Shown: in pieces, positions 1 through 11,962 of the stretch
How the letters are laid out: each line of letters begins with the position of its first letter
How positions within the stretch are numbered: the first letter of the stretch is position 1
Origin: CAVVDY01 sp963819645
GTDB taxonomy: Bacteria > Acidobacteriota > Terriglobia > Terriglobales > Acidobacteriaceae
Assembly (NCBI GenBank): GCA_963819645.1
Contig: CAWFWZ010000003.1
Coordinates: forward strand, 124,001-188,000
Direction: 5' to 3'
Length of the DNA: 64,000 nucleotides
Made by a program: the position numbers and the translations under genes
Notes under the pieces: generated by a model
Told to the model about the DNA's origin: nothing
The model's database searches: none
What the model saw: the letters and a program-made list of their open reading frames with translations, nothing else

Positions 1-1043
1 CGAACCAGAGGCGCGGCAAACAGCAAGATGCACAGAAGCGTTAGTGAATGAATCATGCCAGCAACCGGAGTCTGCGCTCCGGCGCGGATGTTCGTAGCTG
101 TGCGAGCGATGGCGCCCGTCGCAGGCAGGCCGCCAAACATCGGCGAAGCAATATTGGCAATGCCCTGGCCGATCAACTCCACATTCGGATTGTGATGGTC
201 ACCACTCATGCGGTCAGCGACGACGGCTGACATCAGCGATTCGATTGCACCCAGCATTGCCACGGTCACGGCCGGACCGAGCAGTCCGTGAATCAGGTCC
301 GAGCGAAACTTGGGAATGACGAGGTGCGGCATGCCGCTGGGTATTCCGCCAAACCGAGTACCGATAGTCTCCACCGGAAGTTTGAAAAGGACGACAGCCG
401 CAGTTCCCAGCAGCAAAACCAGAATCGGCCCGGGAATGCGATTTGAAATCATCCGGCACGCGACGAGAATGACTACGGTCGCGACTGCCAGTGCCGTGGT
501 TGGGTAACTCAGCGTGCTGAAGTGTTGTGTGAGCACTTCCAGACGCAACCAAAAAACGCCGGGTACTTTCTCGACATGCAGCCCGAAGAAGTCTTTTATC
601 TGGGTACTCGCGATTAGGATGGCGATGCCGTTGGTGAATCCGATGACGATGGGGCGGGGAATAAATTTCACCGCGGAACCCATTCCCGTTGCACCCATGA
701 TCAGCAGCAGGATGCCCGCCATGACGGTACACATGAAGAGGCCGTCGACCCCATGGATCGCAACAATGCCGGCGATTACAACGACGAAGGCGCCGGTGGG
801 CCCACCTATCTGGCAGCGCGAGCCGCCAAGTAGCGAGATGAGGAAGCCGGTGACGATTGCACAGTAGATTCCGGCCTGCGGCGTCAATCCCGAGGCGATC
901 GAGAAGGCCATTGCCAGCGGCAAGGCGACCAGCCCTACGGTTACTCCGGCAACCGCATCGTGAGAAAATTTTTCGAGACTGTAGTCACGTAGACAGAGCA
1001 CAGACTTCGGAAGCCAGCGCTCCGTAGGGAAAGCAACCGCCAT
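1..1043 (-). CDS. SulP family anion permease (C-terminus beyond window)
   Basis: Inner-membrane transporter of the SulP family, which moves sulfate, bicarbonate or other anions. The frame is open from the ATG at 1043 to the window edge, about 347 codons. The N-terminal part shows the first membrane segments and the family signature around G-G-S-R-C-Q-I-G-G-P-T-G, followed by hydrophobic stretches such as MAGILLLIMGATGMG and VTVAMLGAIESLMSAVVAD. The cytoplasmic STAS domain expected at the C-terminus would lie outside the window and is not seen. The substrate cannot be told from sequence. No frameshift is visible. The start was chosen as the ATG that begins MAVAFPTERWLPK; upstream in-frame starts are not obvious. 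Confidence 0.88.
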   Translation of the reverse strand, partial: MAVAFPTERWLPKSVLCLRDYSLEKFSHDAVAGVTVGLVALPLAMAFSIASGLTPQAGIYCAIVTGFLISLLGGSRCQIGGPTGAFVVVIAGIVAIHGVDGLFMCTVMAGILLLIMGATGMGSAVKFIPRPIVIGFTNGIAILIASTQIKDFFGLHVEKVPGVFWLRLEVLTQHFSTLSYPTTALAVATVVILVACRMISNRIPGPILVLLLGTAAVVLFKLPVETIGTRFGGIPSGMPHLVIPKFRSDLIHGLLGPAVTVAMLGAIESLMSAVVADRMSGDHHNPNVELIGQGIANIASPMFGGLPATGAIARTATNIRAGAQTPVAGMIHSLTLLCILLFAAPLV

Positions 1044-1120
1044 TCCATCATTATGGATAAACCAGAGTAGAAGCGCGATGCCACTTCAGTGGACGGGGAG
1101 TTAGCAGTGACGCATGTACC

Positions 1121-1151
1121 CAAAACAAAACCGGCCGCCGAGGCGACCGGT
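1121..1151 (-). terminator. Rho-independent terminator of the radical SAM gene
   Basis: Read on the minus strand, ACCGGTCGCC and GGCGGCCGGT form a 10-bp GC-rich stem with one G-T pair and a 2-nt loop. TTTTGTTTT follows directly. It lies about 70 bp after the stop of the radical SAM gene, the normal place for an intrinsic terminator. Confidence 0.75.
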
Positions 1152-1170
1152 CTCATTTGGAACCTTTGAA

Positions 1171-1206
1171 TCCCACCCAAGCCAAACGCAGGCTTGGATG
1201 GGGCAC
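1171..1206. repeat. Dispersed palindrome, GTGCCCCAT family (divergent copy)
   Basis: On the minus strand it reads GTGCCCCATCCAAGCC, a 7-nt loop, then GGCTTGGGTGGGA. The outer GTGCCCCAT and GGTGGGA match the copies near 10.1, 18.4, 18.6, 62.8 and 63.5 kb, but the inner stem (CCAAGCC/GGCTTGG) differs on both arms so pairing is kept. Confidence 0.6.
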
Positions 1207-1218
1207 TCGAACCGATTA

Positions 1219-3327
<2,109 letters not shown>

Positions 3328-3597
3328 TTAAGCCCCTCTATAAGGTGTGATGATTGTGGACGCGGCCACGAGGTACACGAATCCCGTAGCTTTCCTTCAA
3401 TCAAGCCTAAATACTTAGCGCGAAAGGGCCAATCAAGATTGGCCAAATGGGAGGAAATGGCCCTTTAGCGGTGCTGTGGGCCATTGAACGGGGAAGGCCC
3501 CGCGGACTGTATGTTATTGAAAAGGCGAGATGTGAGGCCGATATTAAACCCATGTCGATGACGCCGCCGCGCTTCTTCTACAATACCGCCTACTCAC

Positions 3598-4344
3598 ATG
3601 GCAACTGTAGCCATAGGCGACATCCACGGAAACAGCTCGGCTCTGGAAAGCTTGCTTTCACAAGTCGTCCCTGAAATGCGTTCGGAAGACACGATGGTGT
3701 TCCTGGGCGACTACATTGATCGCGGACCGGACTCACGGGGATGCATAGACCGGATTTTGCGGCTGCGTGAGGAGGCATGCTTTCCAGTAGTGACCCTAAT
3801 GGGCAACCACGAGCAATGGATGTTGCGCACCCTTCACGACTTCACGCAGCATTCCTGGCTGCTGGGAATGGAGGCGCTGGACACGATCCAAAATTATTCG
3901 CCAGAGGCGGCCAAGGAACTCAGTCTTGCCCTGGAGGAGCATGGGTTGCGGCTGTTCAACTACAGAATGCCGCTCCCTTATACATCCTTCTTCGACGCCA
4001 TGCCGCCGGAACACCTGGAGTTCTTTCAGCGATTAGAACCTTTTCATCACTCTCCGGACGTCTTGTGCGTCCATGGGGGTGCAGATCTAGAGGGACATTT
4101 CGATCCACTTGATTTGAATACCTTCGTTTGGGGACCTTACGGGTTCCCGGAAGACTATAAGGGCGCAGCACCGGTGGTGTATGGACATCGGCACAATGCA
4201 ATTGTGGGTAAGGATGGAACTGTGCGCCCTTGTATCTTGTCCAACGGCACCTTCGGAATTGACAGTATCGAGCATGGAGTGCTGACCGCTATGCGTTTCC
4301 CGGACAAGCGGATTTTCCAGAGCCAGCGATCGCAATTCGTGTAG
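3598..4344 (+). CDS. PP2A-like metallophosphatase (serine/threonine phosphatase family)
   Basis: A 248-residue calcineurin-type phosphoesterase using a dinuclear metal centre. Metal-binding motifs appear in order: GDIHG (residues 7-11), GDYIDRG (37-43), GNHE (69-72), then VHGG and YGHRHN in the second half. These are the marks of the PPP family, related to bacterial PrpA/PrpE and ApaH. The substrate may be a phosphoprotein or a dinucleotide polyphosphate; sequence alone does not decide. No partner gene is adjacent; it converges on the ADOP permease gene. The ATG at 3598 gives the right N-terminus but has no clear ribosome site. Confidence 0.85.
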   Translation: MATVAIGDIHGNSSALESLLSQVVPEMRSEDTMVFLGDYIDRGPDSRGCIDRILRLREEACFPVVTLMGNHEQWMLRTLHDFTQHSWLLGMEALDTIQNYSPEAAKELSLALEEHGLRLFNYRMPLPYTSFFDAMPPEHLEFFQRLEPFHHSPDVLCVHGGADLEGHFDPLDLNTFVWGPYGFPEDYKGAAPVVYGHRHNAIVGKDGTVRPCILSNGTFGIDSIEHGVLTAMRFPDKRIFQSQRSQFV

Positions 4345-4389
4345 ATTTGCCGACTGGAGTGGCGCATGAGACTGCGCGAATTCGACCTG

Positions 4390-6923
4390 TTATTCCGTCC
4401 TCAGCGCCTGCATTGGATCGATGCTGGCAGCGCGGGTTGCCGGAATGAACCCTGCTATTGCGGCGGCCATCGACAAGACCCCAACCGCTATTGCAATGCT
4501 TAAAGGATCGTAGAAGCTGACCTTGAATAGCTGGTCCGACACGAGCTTACCGCCCAACAACGCGATAGGAATCCCGATCACCAATCCGACGATCACCTGC
4601 GCAAAGGCTCCGCGCATGATCAATCGAAGTACGTTGGATCTGTCTGCTCCCAACGCCATTCGCAAGCCGATCTCGTTGGTCCGGCGCGCAACTGCGTAGG
4701 AGGTGATTCCGTAGAGTCCTACTGAAGCCAACACTAGCGCCAGTAAACCGAACAGCATGGTGAGGCGCGCCATCAGCTTCTGCTGGCCCAGGTTCTGGCC
4801 AACCTGATCGTCCAGCGAACGCAAGTCGGTAATGGTAAGGTTCGGGTCGATATCGTTGAGAACCCGGCGCACCATGCGATCGACATTCTGGGGTTGTTCA
4901 CGGAAGCGCAGCGTGATGGAGTTGATATACAGCGAGTTCCCTTCGGCCATGAGTTCATTCGGGTCGTCGGCACTTACGGCTAATACCTGGTTCAGCGGGC
5001 GAAAGTACATGGGCCGGAACTTGTCATGCGGACTGGAATACTTGGCGTCGGCCACCACGCCGACAATCTCAAATGCGCCCGCATACTTTTGCTGGAAGAC
5101 CCCAAAATGGCGGCCAATAGGATCTTCTTTGGGAAAGAACTTCTTCACGAACTCCTGATTCACTACTGCGACCTTCTGCGAAGTTGCCGTATCGGCTTCG
5201 GTGATGCCGCGCCCACGAATGACGGGCTGCCCCACGCTCTGGAAGAACTGTGGACTGACGCGGTCCCACGAAGAGTTCTTGTTGGCATCGGGCCCTGGAT
5301 CGGGACGACCCTCGACATAGATCGATTCGCCCCAGTTGTTACCCTCGAGCGTGCTGTAGAGCGCAAGTCCCACGCTCTGAACTCTCAGGGACCGCGCCGA
5401 AGCGTTGCTCCAGCGCCTGGTACAACGCGGGCAGCTTCTCCGGCGTGTATCCCGCGCCCATCGGATCGATGTGCACAACATAGCGGTTTGCAGTCTGAAT
5501 TCCGAAATCCTGATGTTGCAGATTGTTGAGGCTCTTGGTGAGCAGCCCCGCGCCGATCAGGAGGATTAACGACATCGCCGCCTGTACCACAATGAGGGAT
5601 TTCTGCGGCAACGACGAATGATCGCCGGTCGAGCGGTTGACGCCGCGCAGGGCCTCGGCGGGATCGGAATGAGAGGTGATCCACGCCGGCACCATGCCGA
5701 ACAGTACGCCAGTCAACAGAGACAGAAGGAAAGCGAATCCCAGCACCGGAAGCGAGGGGCTGCTGTTGATGGGCAGGTTCAAGCGCTCGCGGAAAAGCCA
5801 GTGCCAGGATGACGCGAGCGCCCGCGTATGCCACGGACAGTCCGGCAAGCCCGCCGAGACATGCCAGCAGAACGCTTTCCGTAAGCGTCTGGCCAATGAG
5901 TTGAGTCCGTGCCGCACCCATCGCCATGCGGATGGAGGTTTCCGCACGGCGTGTGGTACCGCGCGCCAACATCAGGTTGGCGACGTTGGCGCAGGCGATC
6001 AGCAGCAGCAATCCTGAAAGGCTCATCAGAAGGTATAGTCCCTTGCCTGTATCCTGCTGAAGATTCTGTATCCCGGCTCCTCCGGGAACGATCACCACAT
6101 GCTGCTTTTTAATGACGGAGGCTCTGCCTTCGCGAACGTAGGGCCCTATGGTCGCCATCCAGAGCCGCATATTGTTCGACATCTTGTCTTGCAATGCGAC
6201 CGTGCTGACTCCCGGCTTCAGTCGTCCGATCACGTAGAGCCAGTTGCTGTCAGGTATGGGCAGGAACGGATTCTCCTTGGCGATGAGAGGCTCAACCCCC
6301 AGTGGAATCCAAACGGCAGGTGGGCGGGCGCGAATGCGATCACCGAAAAATCCCGGCGGCGCAATGCCTACGATCGTGATCGGCTCTCCGTTGAGGTATA
6401 GGGTCGAACCGACAAGCGACGAGTCTCCGCCATACTCTGATTGCCACGCCTGATAACTCATCACGGCCACCGGAGCTGCACCCCGATTGTCGTCCTCATC
6501 GTTCAGCATGCGCCCTGCAAATGGCCCAATGCCGAAGGTGGAAAAGAAATTTCCCGACACATACTGCGTGGGCAGCGCCTTGGCCGCTTCGGAGCCGCGA
6601 CGCACCGTCATGGTCTCACCGCCCGACTGCATCGCCGCCAGCTGCTCGAATTCAGGCGTCGTGTCGCGGAACTGGCGATAGAGCTCGTACGAGAACATGT
6701 CCATGTCGCCGTCATCGTTCAGGAACCCGCCATTCACGCAGCAGTCGTCCTTGTCGCCGACGCGATACAGCGTCTTGGGATCGACCACCGGCAGCGACTT
6801 CAGCAGCACTGCATGGACGAGCGTAAAAATAGCCGTGTTGGCGCCGATTCCCAAAGCGATCGTCACGATAACGGTCAGGGAAAAACCAGGAGACTTGATG
6901 AGTCGACGGATCGCGTAACGCAT
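4390..6923 (-). CDS. ADOP-type ABC transporter permease (MacB-like, duplicated), two frameshifts
   Basis: Acidobacterial duplicated orphan permease: two MacB/FtsX units in one chain, with no ATPase or membrane-fusion gene beside it. The first unit (from 6923) opens with a membrane segment and a MacB periplasmic domain, then the FtsX segment LLLLIACANVANLMLARG. The second unit repeats the plan and ends in IPATRAASIDPMQALRTE, the typical FtsX end. The reading frame breaks near 5790, where an extra T fits, and near 5395. Both shifts have the +1 sense and the protein on either side is uninterrupted, so sequencing error is likelier than decay. The restored length of about 840 residues fits the family. 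Its role is presumed to be export or envelope stress handling; the substrate is unknown. Confidence 0.85.
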
Positions 6924-7107
6924 GACGGGTTGAGTCCTCCAACAGATGCGGGCATTCGTGTTGCCACGGTGCTTAGCAGCAAGCTCTTGTTGGTTCTACG
7001 ACGAATGCCTGCGAATGGTTCGCAAATTGTCCATGTGCGGCTGAAGTGCCCAGAATTGGACACCAACGACGCGTTAGTCCAGCGGGGAGAGTACCTGCTG
7101 GCGAAAA

Positions 7108-7332
7108 TTACCGATATGTTGCCGAACCAGACATGCTGCTGAGCACGAGCCAGCCGGTTCCGAGGACAATCAGCACCAGCATCACGAGAGCGACCAGCCA
7201 GATGATGGCGACTGCGCGCTCCTGCTCCGGTTTGGGGAGGGTGATACCAACCGCGCTATGAATGCCGCGCGTTATTGCGATGAGGTACTTCATCATGGCA
7301 AGTAGGAATGAACTATCATTTCCTTCATTCAT
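7108..7332 (-). CDS. Small single-span membrane protein, unknown function
   Basis: A 74-residue frame with one strong membrane segment (AIIWLVALVMLVLIVLGTGW) near the C-terminus and a short soluble N-terminal part. I do not recognise a family. The start is uncertain: ATG at 7332, 7296 and 7293 are all in frame and none has a good ribosome site. It is called because of the clear hydrophobic segment and its isolated position in an intergenic stretch. Confidence 0.4.
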   Translation of the reverse strand: MNEGNDSSFLLAMMKYLIAITRGIHSAVGITLPKPEQERAVAIIWLVALVMLVLIVLGTGWLVLSSMSGSATYR

Positions 7333-7552
7333 TCACAGCCAGGGTACGTTTGTCTACAGTGCAACACTAACGCTCTGTGGTTTAGGTAGTCGAGTAAACA
7401 TCCGTCCAATCGGTAGACAATTCTTTGACTTCGAAATTACATAACTGTGGAGTCCAACTTCACACGGCATAGGTCTAACTCCCTGTCCATCATTTTTCGC
7501 TACGGTTTCTAGTACCGAGTACCTATTTCGAATGGTGGGCAGAGGAACAAGG

Positions 7553-7975
7553 ATGATGAAGAAACTAGTTCGCACGCTAACTGCCCTGATGCTATTTACG
7601 CTTGCGCTGAATGGTATAGTCTGGGCCCAGAGTTTTGACCACAAGGTTCGCGCTGAAATCCCTTTCAGCTTCTATGCCGGCGATAAGATTCTACCTGCCG
7701 GAACCTATACCTTCGGCTTCAACATGGAGAACCACTACCTGATGATCGTCAACAGCCGGAGCGCTGACGGAGCCCTACTCATGGGATTTCCCAGCGACTC
7801 CAGACAATACAGCTCGCCAGTACTGATCTTTCGCGCGACCGGCGAGGAAGCTTATAGGCTGGAGAGTCTCGAGGGTGCCGACTTTGGTCTCAGCTTCAAA
7901 TCGAAAAAGACAATGCCTCAGGTAGCAACCGACCGGACCGGTAGTTCCACTATGTCGATAACTACTGCGCCGTAG
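7553..7975 (+). CDS. Secreted acidobacterial hypothetical protein
   Basis: A protein of about 140 residues starting MMKKLVRTLTALMLF, a clean Sec signal peptide with likely cleavage after VWAQS. The mature part opens with the pattern A-E-I-P-F-S-F-Y-A-G-D-K-I-L-P-A-G-T-Y, seen in many small secreted acidobacterial proteins; the rest is beta-rich. Function is unknown. The ATG at 7553 was preferred to the upstream frame opening (7532) because the AGAGGA ribosome site sits just before it. It is monocistronic. Confidence 0.7.
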   Translation: MMKKLVRTLTALMLFTLALNGIVWAQSFDHKVRAEIPFSFYAGDKILPAGTYTFGFNMENHYLMIVNSRSADGALLMGFPSDSRQYSSPVLIFRATGEEAYRLESLEGADFGLSFKSKKTMPQVATDRTGSSTMSITTAP

Positions 7976-8304
7976 AAGCTTTCCTCCGAGCACACGTCAA
8001 CCTCTCCGTGACGTGGGAAGGGACCGGGGCGCAAAATCCCCGGTCTGCTTCTTTGCGTTGAAATTGGATGAATCCCTTTCAAGCACGATACCGGGAACCG
8101 TGCTTTTCGTTTGCATTTCCGAACCAACCACGGGTAATGTATTGCAACTGCCTCCCCCAGGTTTCCCGGGATCTCTTTGCGTTTAAGTGCCGCTGACAGG
8201 AATTTCCTGCGCTGCAGGATTTTGTGCGGGTGCGTTCGAGGAGAAAGGTCATGGCCGTTGGAAACGTCGGTTTCGCCGCTCGTCTTCAGAAGGAAACGAC
8301 CGCA

Positions 8305-9009
8305 ATGACGCCGCTCAAGAGCTTCTTGAGCCGGTACTTCTATTTCAGTATGTCGCTGGTCATGACCGGACTGGTGGTGTGGGGCTTCAGCCATACGGTC
8401 GATCAGAACCTGTTCCACGCCAAGCCGGCGAAGCCGTTGCTCCTCTGGATGCATGGCGCCGCGTTCTCCACCTGGATGGTTTTCTTCATCGCGCAGTCGG
8501 CGTTGGTGCGGGTTCGCAAGGTGAGCATCCATCGCACGCTCGGCTGGTTCGGAGCCGCACTGGCTGCGCTGATGGTCGTGCTCGGCCTTACGGTAGCGGT
8601 GTACATGACCCGCTGGGATATGGTAGTGCTTCATCAGAAAGATGTCGCGCAATTCCTCTCCGTCCCGTTCTTCGACATGGCCGTCTTTGGAACCTGCATA
8701 GCGCTGGCGATCTTGTGGAGAAAGAAGCCCGATTACCACCGCCGTCTCATCTTCATTGCCACTTGCGAACTCATGGATGCAGCCATTGGCCGCTTTGATT
8801 TCTGGTTCAACCACAGCATCTTCTATATTGGCTTGGATCTTCTCATCGTGGCCGGCATGACACGCGATCTGATTGTGGATGGCCGCATTCACAAGGTGTA
8901 CCTCTACGCGCTACCAGTGCTGATCGTCGGACAGGGCCTGGCGGTGTACCTGTGGCGCGTCAATCCGGCGTGGTGGCAGGCGGCTACGCACGCGATTCTG
9001 GGACTGTGA
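8305..9009 (+). CDS. Multi-pass membrane protein, unknown function
   Basis: About 234 residues with roughly six to seven membrane segments (for example SMSLVMTGLVVWGF, LGWFGAALAALMVVLGLTVA, VYLYALPVLIVGQGLAVYL). Several histidines are near membrane faces (MHGAA, IHRTLGW, YHRRL), which could bind heme or metal, but no family motif was recognised. The ATG at 8305 (MTPLKSFLS) is preferred over the longer frame from 8224 because a GGAA ribosome site precedes it and the upstream 27 residues are not protein-like. It stands alone. Confidence 0.65.
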   Translation: MTPLKSFLSRYFYFSMSLVMTGLVVWGFSHTVDQNLFHAKPAKPLLLWMHGAAFSTWMVFFIAQSALVRVRKVSIHRTLGWFGAALAALMVVLGLTVAVYMTRWDMVVLHQKDVAQFLSVPFFDMAVFGTCIALAILWRKKPDYHRRLIFIATCELMDAAIGRFDFWFNHSIFYIGLDLLIVAGMTRDLIVDGRIHKVYLYALPVLIVGQGLAVYLWRVNPAWWQAATHAILGL

Positions 9010-9484
9010 GCCGACTCCCGCTTCTCCTCGGAGCGTCTGTTATCTGACTGGTTACGCGCGGTGGTGCCCGAAATGTGAGCGAGATCACGAAAAAATCAAT
9101 TGTGCGATACCTTGTTTTCAGTGATTTAGACCAGTTTTATATTCCACATAATTGATGCCCAATAACTTACAGGCACATACTTCATTTAAAAGACTTTATT
9201 CGTCGCACAGATGACAGAATCCGGGCGTGTCTGCGGGCATCAGCCAGTGCGGAATTTGCCACAAATGTTAACTACTTGTTAAATCCGTTTCAGCGCGTCG
9301 CTGACTTTCAAAGACCCCTAAACCCTACTCTCCGGATCACCGGAATGCGCTGGGCACACCAACTCCCGCGCCCACAACTCGCAACCTAGCACCGCAAAGT
9401 ATGTTTCGCAAGTTACGAAAGGACATGTACTTTCGTAACCTGCGAGATGGGTGGAGCATCCTCCGGCACGGAGATCGTGGCGAG
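9010..9484. other. Intergenic stretch between two convergent genes
   Basis: About 475 bp with no credible coding frame. The middle (about 9090-9300) is visibly more AT-rich than its surroundings. The only clear structure is the long palindrome at 9407-9444, listed separately. Confidence 0.6.
9407..9444. repeat. 38-nt near-perfect palindrome downstream of mscL
   Basis: Left arm CGCAAGTTACGAAAG (9407-9421) and right arm CTTTCGTAACCTGCG (9430-9444) pair at 14 of 15 positions around an 8-nt centre that contains ACATGT, itself a palindrome. No T-run follows on either strand, so a Rho-independent terminator is unlikely. A bidirectional transcript-end hairpin or a protein-binding site is possible. 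Confidence 0.7.
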
Positions 9485-10012
9485 CTAAGCCGCGCTTAGC
9501 TGCGAGGTGCAATTCGGGCATCGTGTGGCTTTCACCGGCACGGACGAGACGCAAAATGGACACTCCCTGGTCGCCGGAACGCTGGCTGCGAATTGAGCCC
9601 GCAGACGGTTCACCTGGCGCACCAGAAGAAAGACGGCGAGAGCGACGATGAGGAAATCGAAACAGGCGTTCAGGAACAGGCCGTAGTTGATGGTGGCGGC
9701 TCCGGCTGCTTTCGCCTCCGCCAGCGTCGCATACGCATGACCGGAGAGATTGATGAACTTGTTGCTCAGGTCGGAGTGACGTCCGGAGAGCAGGCCGATG
9801 GGCGGCATCATGATATCGGAGACAAACGAGCTGATGACGCGTCCAAAGGCTGCTCCGATGATGATGCCAATGGCCATGTCAAGCATGTTGCCCTTGAGAG
9901 CGAATTCGCGGAATTCACCCAGGAAGCCGCCCCCTTTGCCCATTAACATTTTCGGGCTACCCAGGTGGGCCATCCCCAGATGAGTCAGAATCGGGTCGCT
10001 GCCAGTCGCCAT
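9485..10012 (-). CDS. mscL: Large-conductance mechanosensitive channel with C-terminal zinc ribbon
   Basis: A 175-residue MscL, the homopentameric channel that opens under membrane tension during osmotic downshock. The core motif (GEFREFALKGNMLDMAIG then IIGAAFGRVISSFVSDIMMPP) carries the first membrane helix and gate; the second helix is near LIVALAVFLLVRQVNRL. It is longer than the E. coli protein (136 residues): about 30 extra residues lie before the core and the end carries two C-P-x-C pairs (CPFC and CPNC), a zinc-ribbon tail. The start at 10012 was chosen because GGAGG lies 7 nt upstream; the longer frame begins inside a dispersed repeat. Confidence 0.9.
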   Translation of the reverse strand: MATGSDPILTHLGMAHLGSPKMLMGKGGGFLGEFREFALKGNMLDMAIGIIIGAAFGRVISSFVSDIMMPPIGLLSGRHSDLSNKFINLSGHAYATLAEAKAAGAATINYGLFLNACFDFLIVALAVFLLVRQVNRLRAQFAASVPATRECPFCVSSVPVKATRCPNCTSQLSAA

Positions 10013-10083
10013 GAAACACCTCCACCAGAGAAGTATGCTCTTCCAGCGTCGTCCGGGTGAGATTTTGCGTGAGAGTACGCACA

Positions 10084-10184
10084 GTGTCCCACTTGGGCTT
10101 GAACCACCGGGGTTGGATCTATCGGATCTGTCGTTGAAACACAAAAATCCCCACCCCGGCAAAGGAAGCCGGAATGGGGCACCC
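10084..10184 (-). repeat. Dispersed composite palindrome, GTGCCCCAT family
   Basis: The right part (10143-10184) reads on the minus strand GTGCCCCATTCCGGC, loop, GCCGGGGTGGGGATTTTTGT. About 40 nt further on a second hairpin-like block (GGTTCAAGCCCAAGTGGGAC) follows, as in the copies at 62780 and 63457. It lies between the di-heme oxidoreductase and mscL. Confidence 0.75.
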
Positions 10185-10246
10185 GATCGCGAAGAATCTA
10201 GATGAAGTTGCAGAGTGGGCTGCACAGCCGCCCACCGCTCTTCCTT

Positions 10247-11628
10247 TCACAACGATCGCAGAAAATTCAACAGGTCCTGCTGGTCACTGGACGACAGGTG
10301 GTTGTAGTTGTTCACCACACCATTCGCCTCCGAACTTTGGTAGTTACGGTTGCCGCTACTGGAGTGCGCCTGAATGGCTTTCACCAGGTCGTTGGTGCGG
10401 CCATCGTGCAGGAAGAAGATTCGCTGCCCGAGTCCCCACAGAGGCGCGGTGCGGAACTCGTCGCCGCCCGCGACGCCTTGGCTGACGTTGTCGGCCAGGT
10501 TCGGTCCCATATGGTGGAGCAGCAGGTCGGAGTACAGGTTAGCTTGAATGTTGCTGAGTCCAGCAATCGTCGACGGTCCGGTCTGCATAGATGGGGTATG
10601 GCACAGAGCGCAGCCGATCCGAAGAAAACACCTGGCTGCCATGCTGGGTCGATGGTGAACCTTGTCCCGGCTGCGGCTGGTCAAGCATCTTCATGAACAT
10701 GGCAAACCGCACAATGTCACTGGGCAACGCGGTGCTGGCGGAATCGAAGTTGGTGCTGTCTTCCGGAGTGGGATTGAACTGGCAGCCCGGCGTCTGGTCC
10801 CGTTCGGTGTTGAACAGCCTCGTTGGTCACGCCCATCTCGACGTTGTAGGCCTCGCCGGAAAACACTTCGACCGATTTGTTCTGCGCCTTCCAGCCGAAG
10901 CGCGTGATGGTGCCGTCATTGCCACTGGTGTTAGGCCGTCCTGCGATTCCGAGAGAATGTTTCTGCTGCTGATTACTGTTCAGGTTGGCGAGGATGGTGG
11001 CGTCCGCAATCTCTTCGATCAGGCCGTCGCCGAACACCGGAGTGGGTATGCGGAAGATCAGATCACCCAGCTGCGCTGCCTTGGCAAAGTTGTCCTGCTG
11101 AATGTTGCAGCCGGGGGCATCGGTGCGTCCGCTGATGGTGAACAGAGCGTGCACCCCACCGTCGACATGTTGGAAGTCGAAGGTAAAGGGAAATCTCGCT
11201 TCGCGCACCGGGCCGTTCAGCGTGATAAATGAAGGAACCTGATTACTCGCACCTTGGTCGGTTGCGGCGGCGACCTGAGGGTTGACCGATGGGCTGGAAC
11301 CTCCGACCGCAGGTTGTGCGTGGCATTGCGCGCAACTCTCGGCGTTGAAGCGGGGACCAAGTCCGTTGGGAACGGCGTCGACCTCTGCGAAGTTGGAGAG
11401 GCCCGCATCGAAGAACGCGAGTTGATTCGTCGTGAGTCCGGCAATGGGCGAGCCGCCGCCGGGAGCTCCGCCGCGCACGCCGGGATCTTTGGCGGCGAAA
11501 TTCTCGGTACCGCCGCGCAGCCCGCCAGCGAACATCAGCACAAGCGCTGGGAGTAGGAGAAGAATGAAGCTGCGGTGCCGGTTGAGATGCGTGATTTTCT
11601 GGACGACTGCATGGATGCTTCGAGACAC
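10247..11628 (-). CDS. Di-heme oxidoreductase / cytochrome c peroxidase-like, two frameshifts
   Basis: Secreted multi-heme protein of the di-heme oxidoreductive peroxidase type (DHOR/DUF1111 family). A signal segment (FILLLLPALVLMFAGGL) is followed by a first c-type heme site C-A-Q-C-H near residue 100 and a second, C-A-L-C-H, in the last third. The start is GTG at 11628 with AAGGAGG five bases upstream. The frame breaks near 10820, where dropping one G restores V-T-N-E-L-F-N-T-E-R, and near 10625, where dropping one T joins Q-V-F to L-R-I-G-C-A-L-C-H. Both are +1 shifts and the joined protein is normal, so error is likely. It probably works in the periplasm in electron transfer or peroxide reduction. 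Confidence 0.82.
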
Positions 11629-11962
11629 AAGTCCTCCTTCGACTCGTAGCGAGCCGTGCGAAAGCCAAGCTTCCGCTTAGTTGCGATTTCGGTTACTTAT
11701 AAGGCGCTACAACGAAGAGTTCCGACGCGGACGAGTGACCTCGAGCAATGAGGCATGTTTCAGGCTTTCTCCACCGCATCGCCTTGGAAAGGTGTACGTG
11801 AAGTTTGATTGCCTGCTGTGACTAGTGGCTGGTGTGGGTAGAACTCTACTAGCTGTCAAATAGAAGTCAATGAAATTAGATACTGTCAGGCATTTCGCGT
11901 AGATGAAGTCAGGTGGTAATTAGAAGTGTGCCGTAGGCGCCCGTAGCGCGTGAGAATTTGAC
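11629..11962. other. Divergent intergenic region
   Basis: 334 bp between the oxidoreductase gene (minus) and the HigA gene (plus). It must hold both promoters, but I cannot place convincing -35/-10 boxes. No toxin reading frame is found before higA. The final 130 bp are more AT-rich than the surroundings. Confidence 0.5.
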
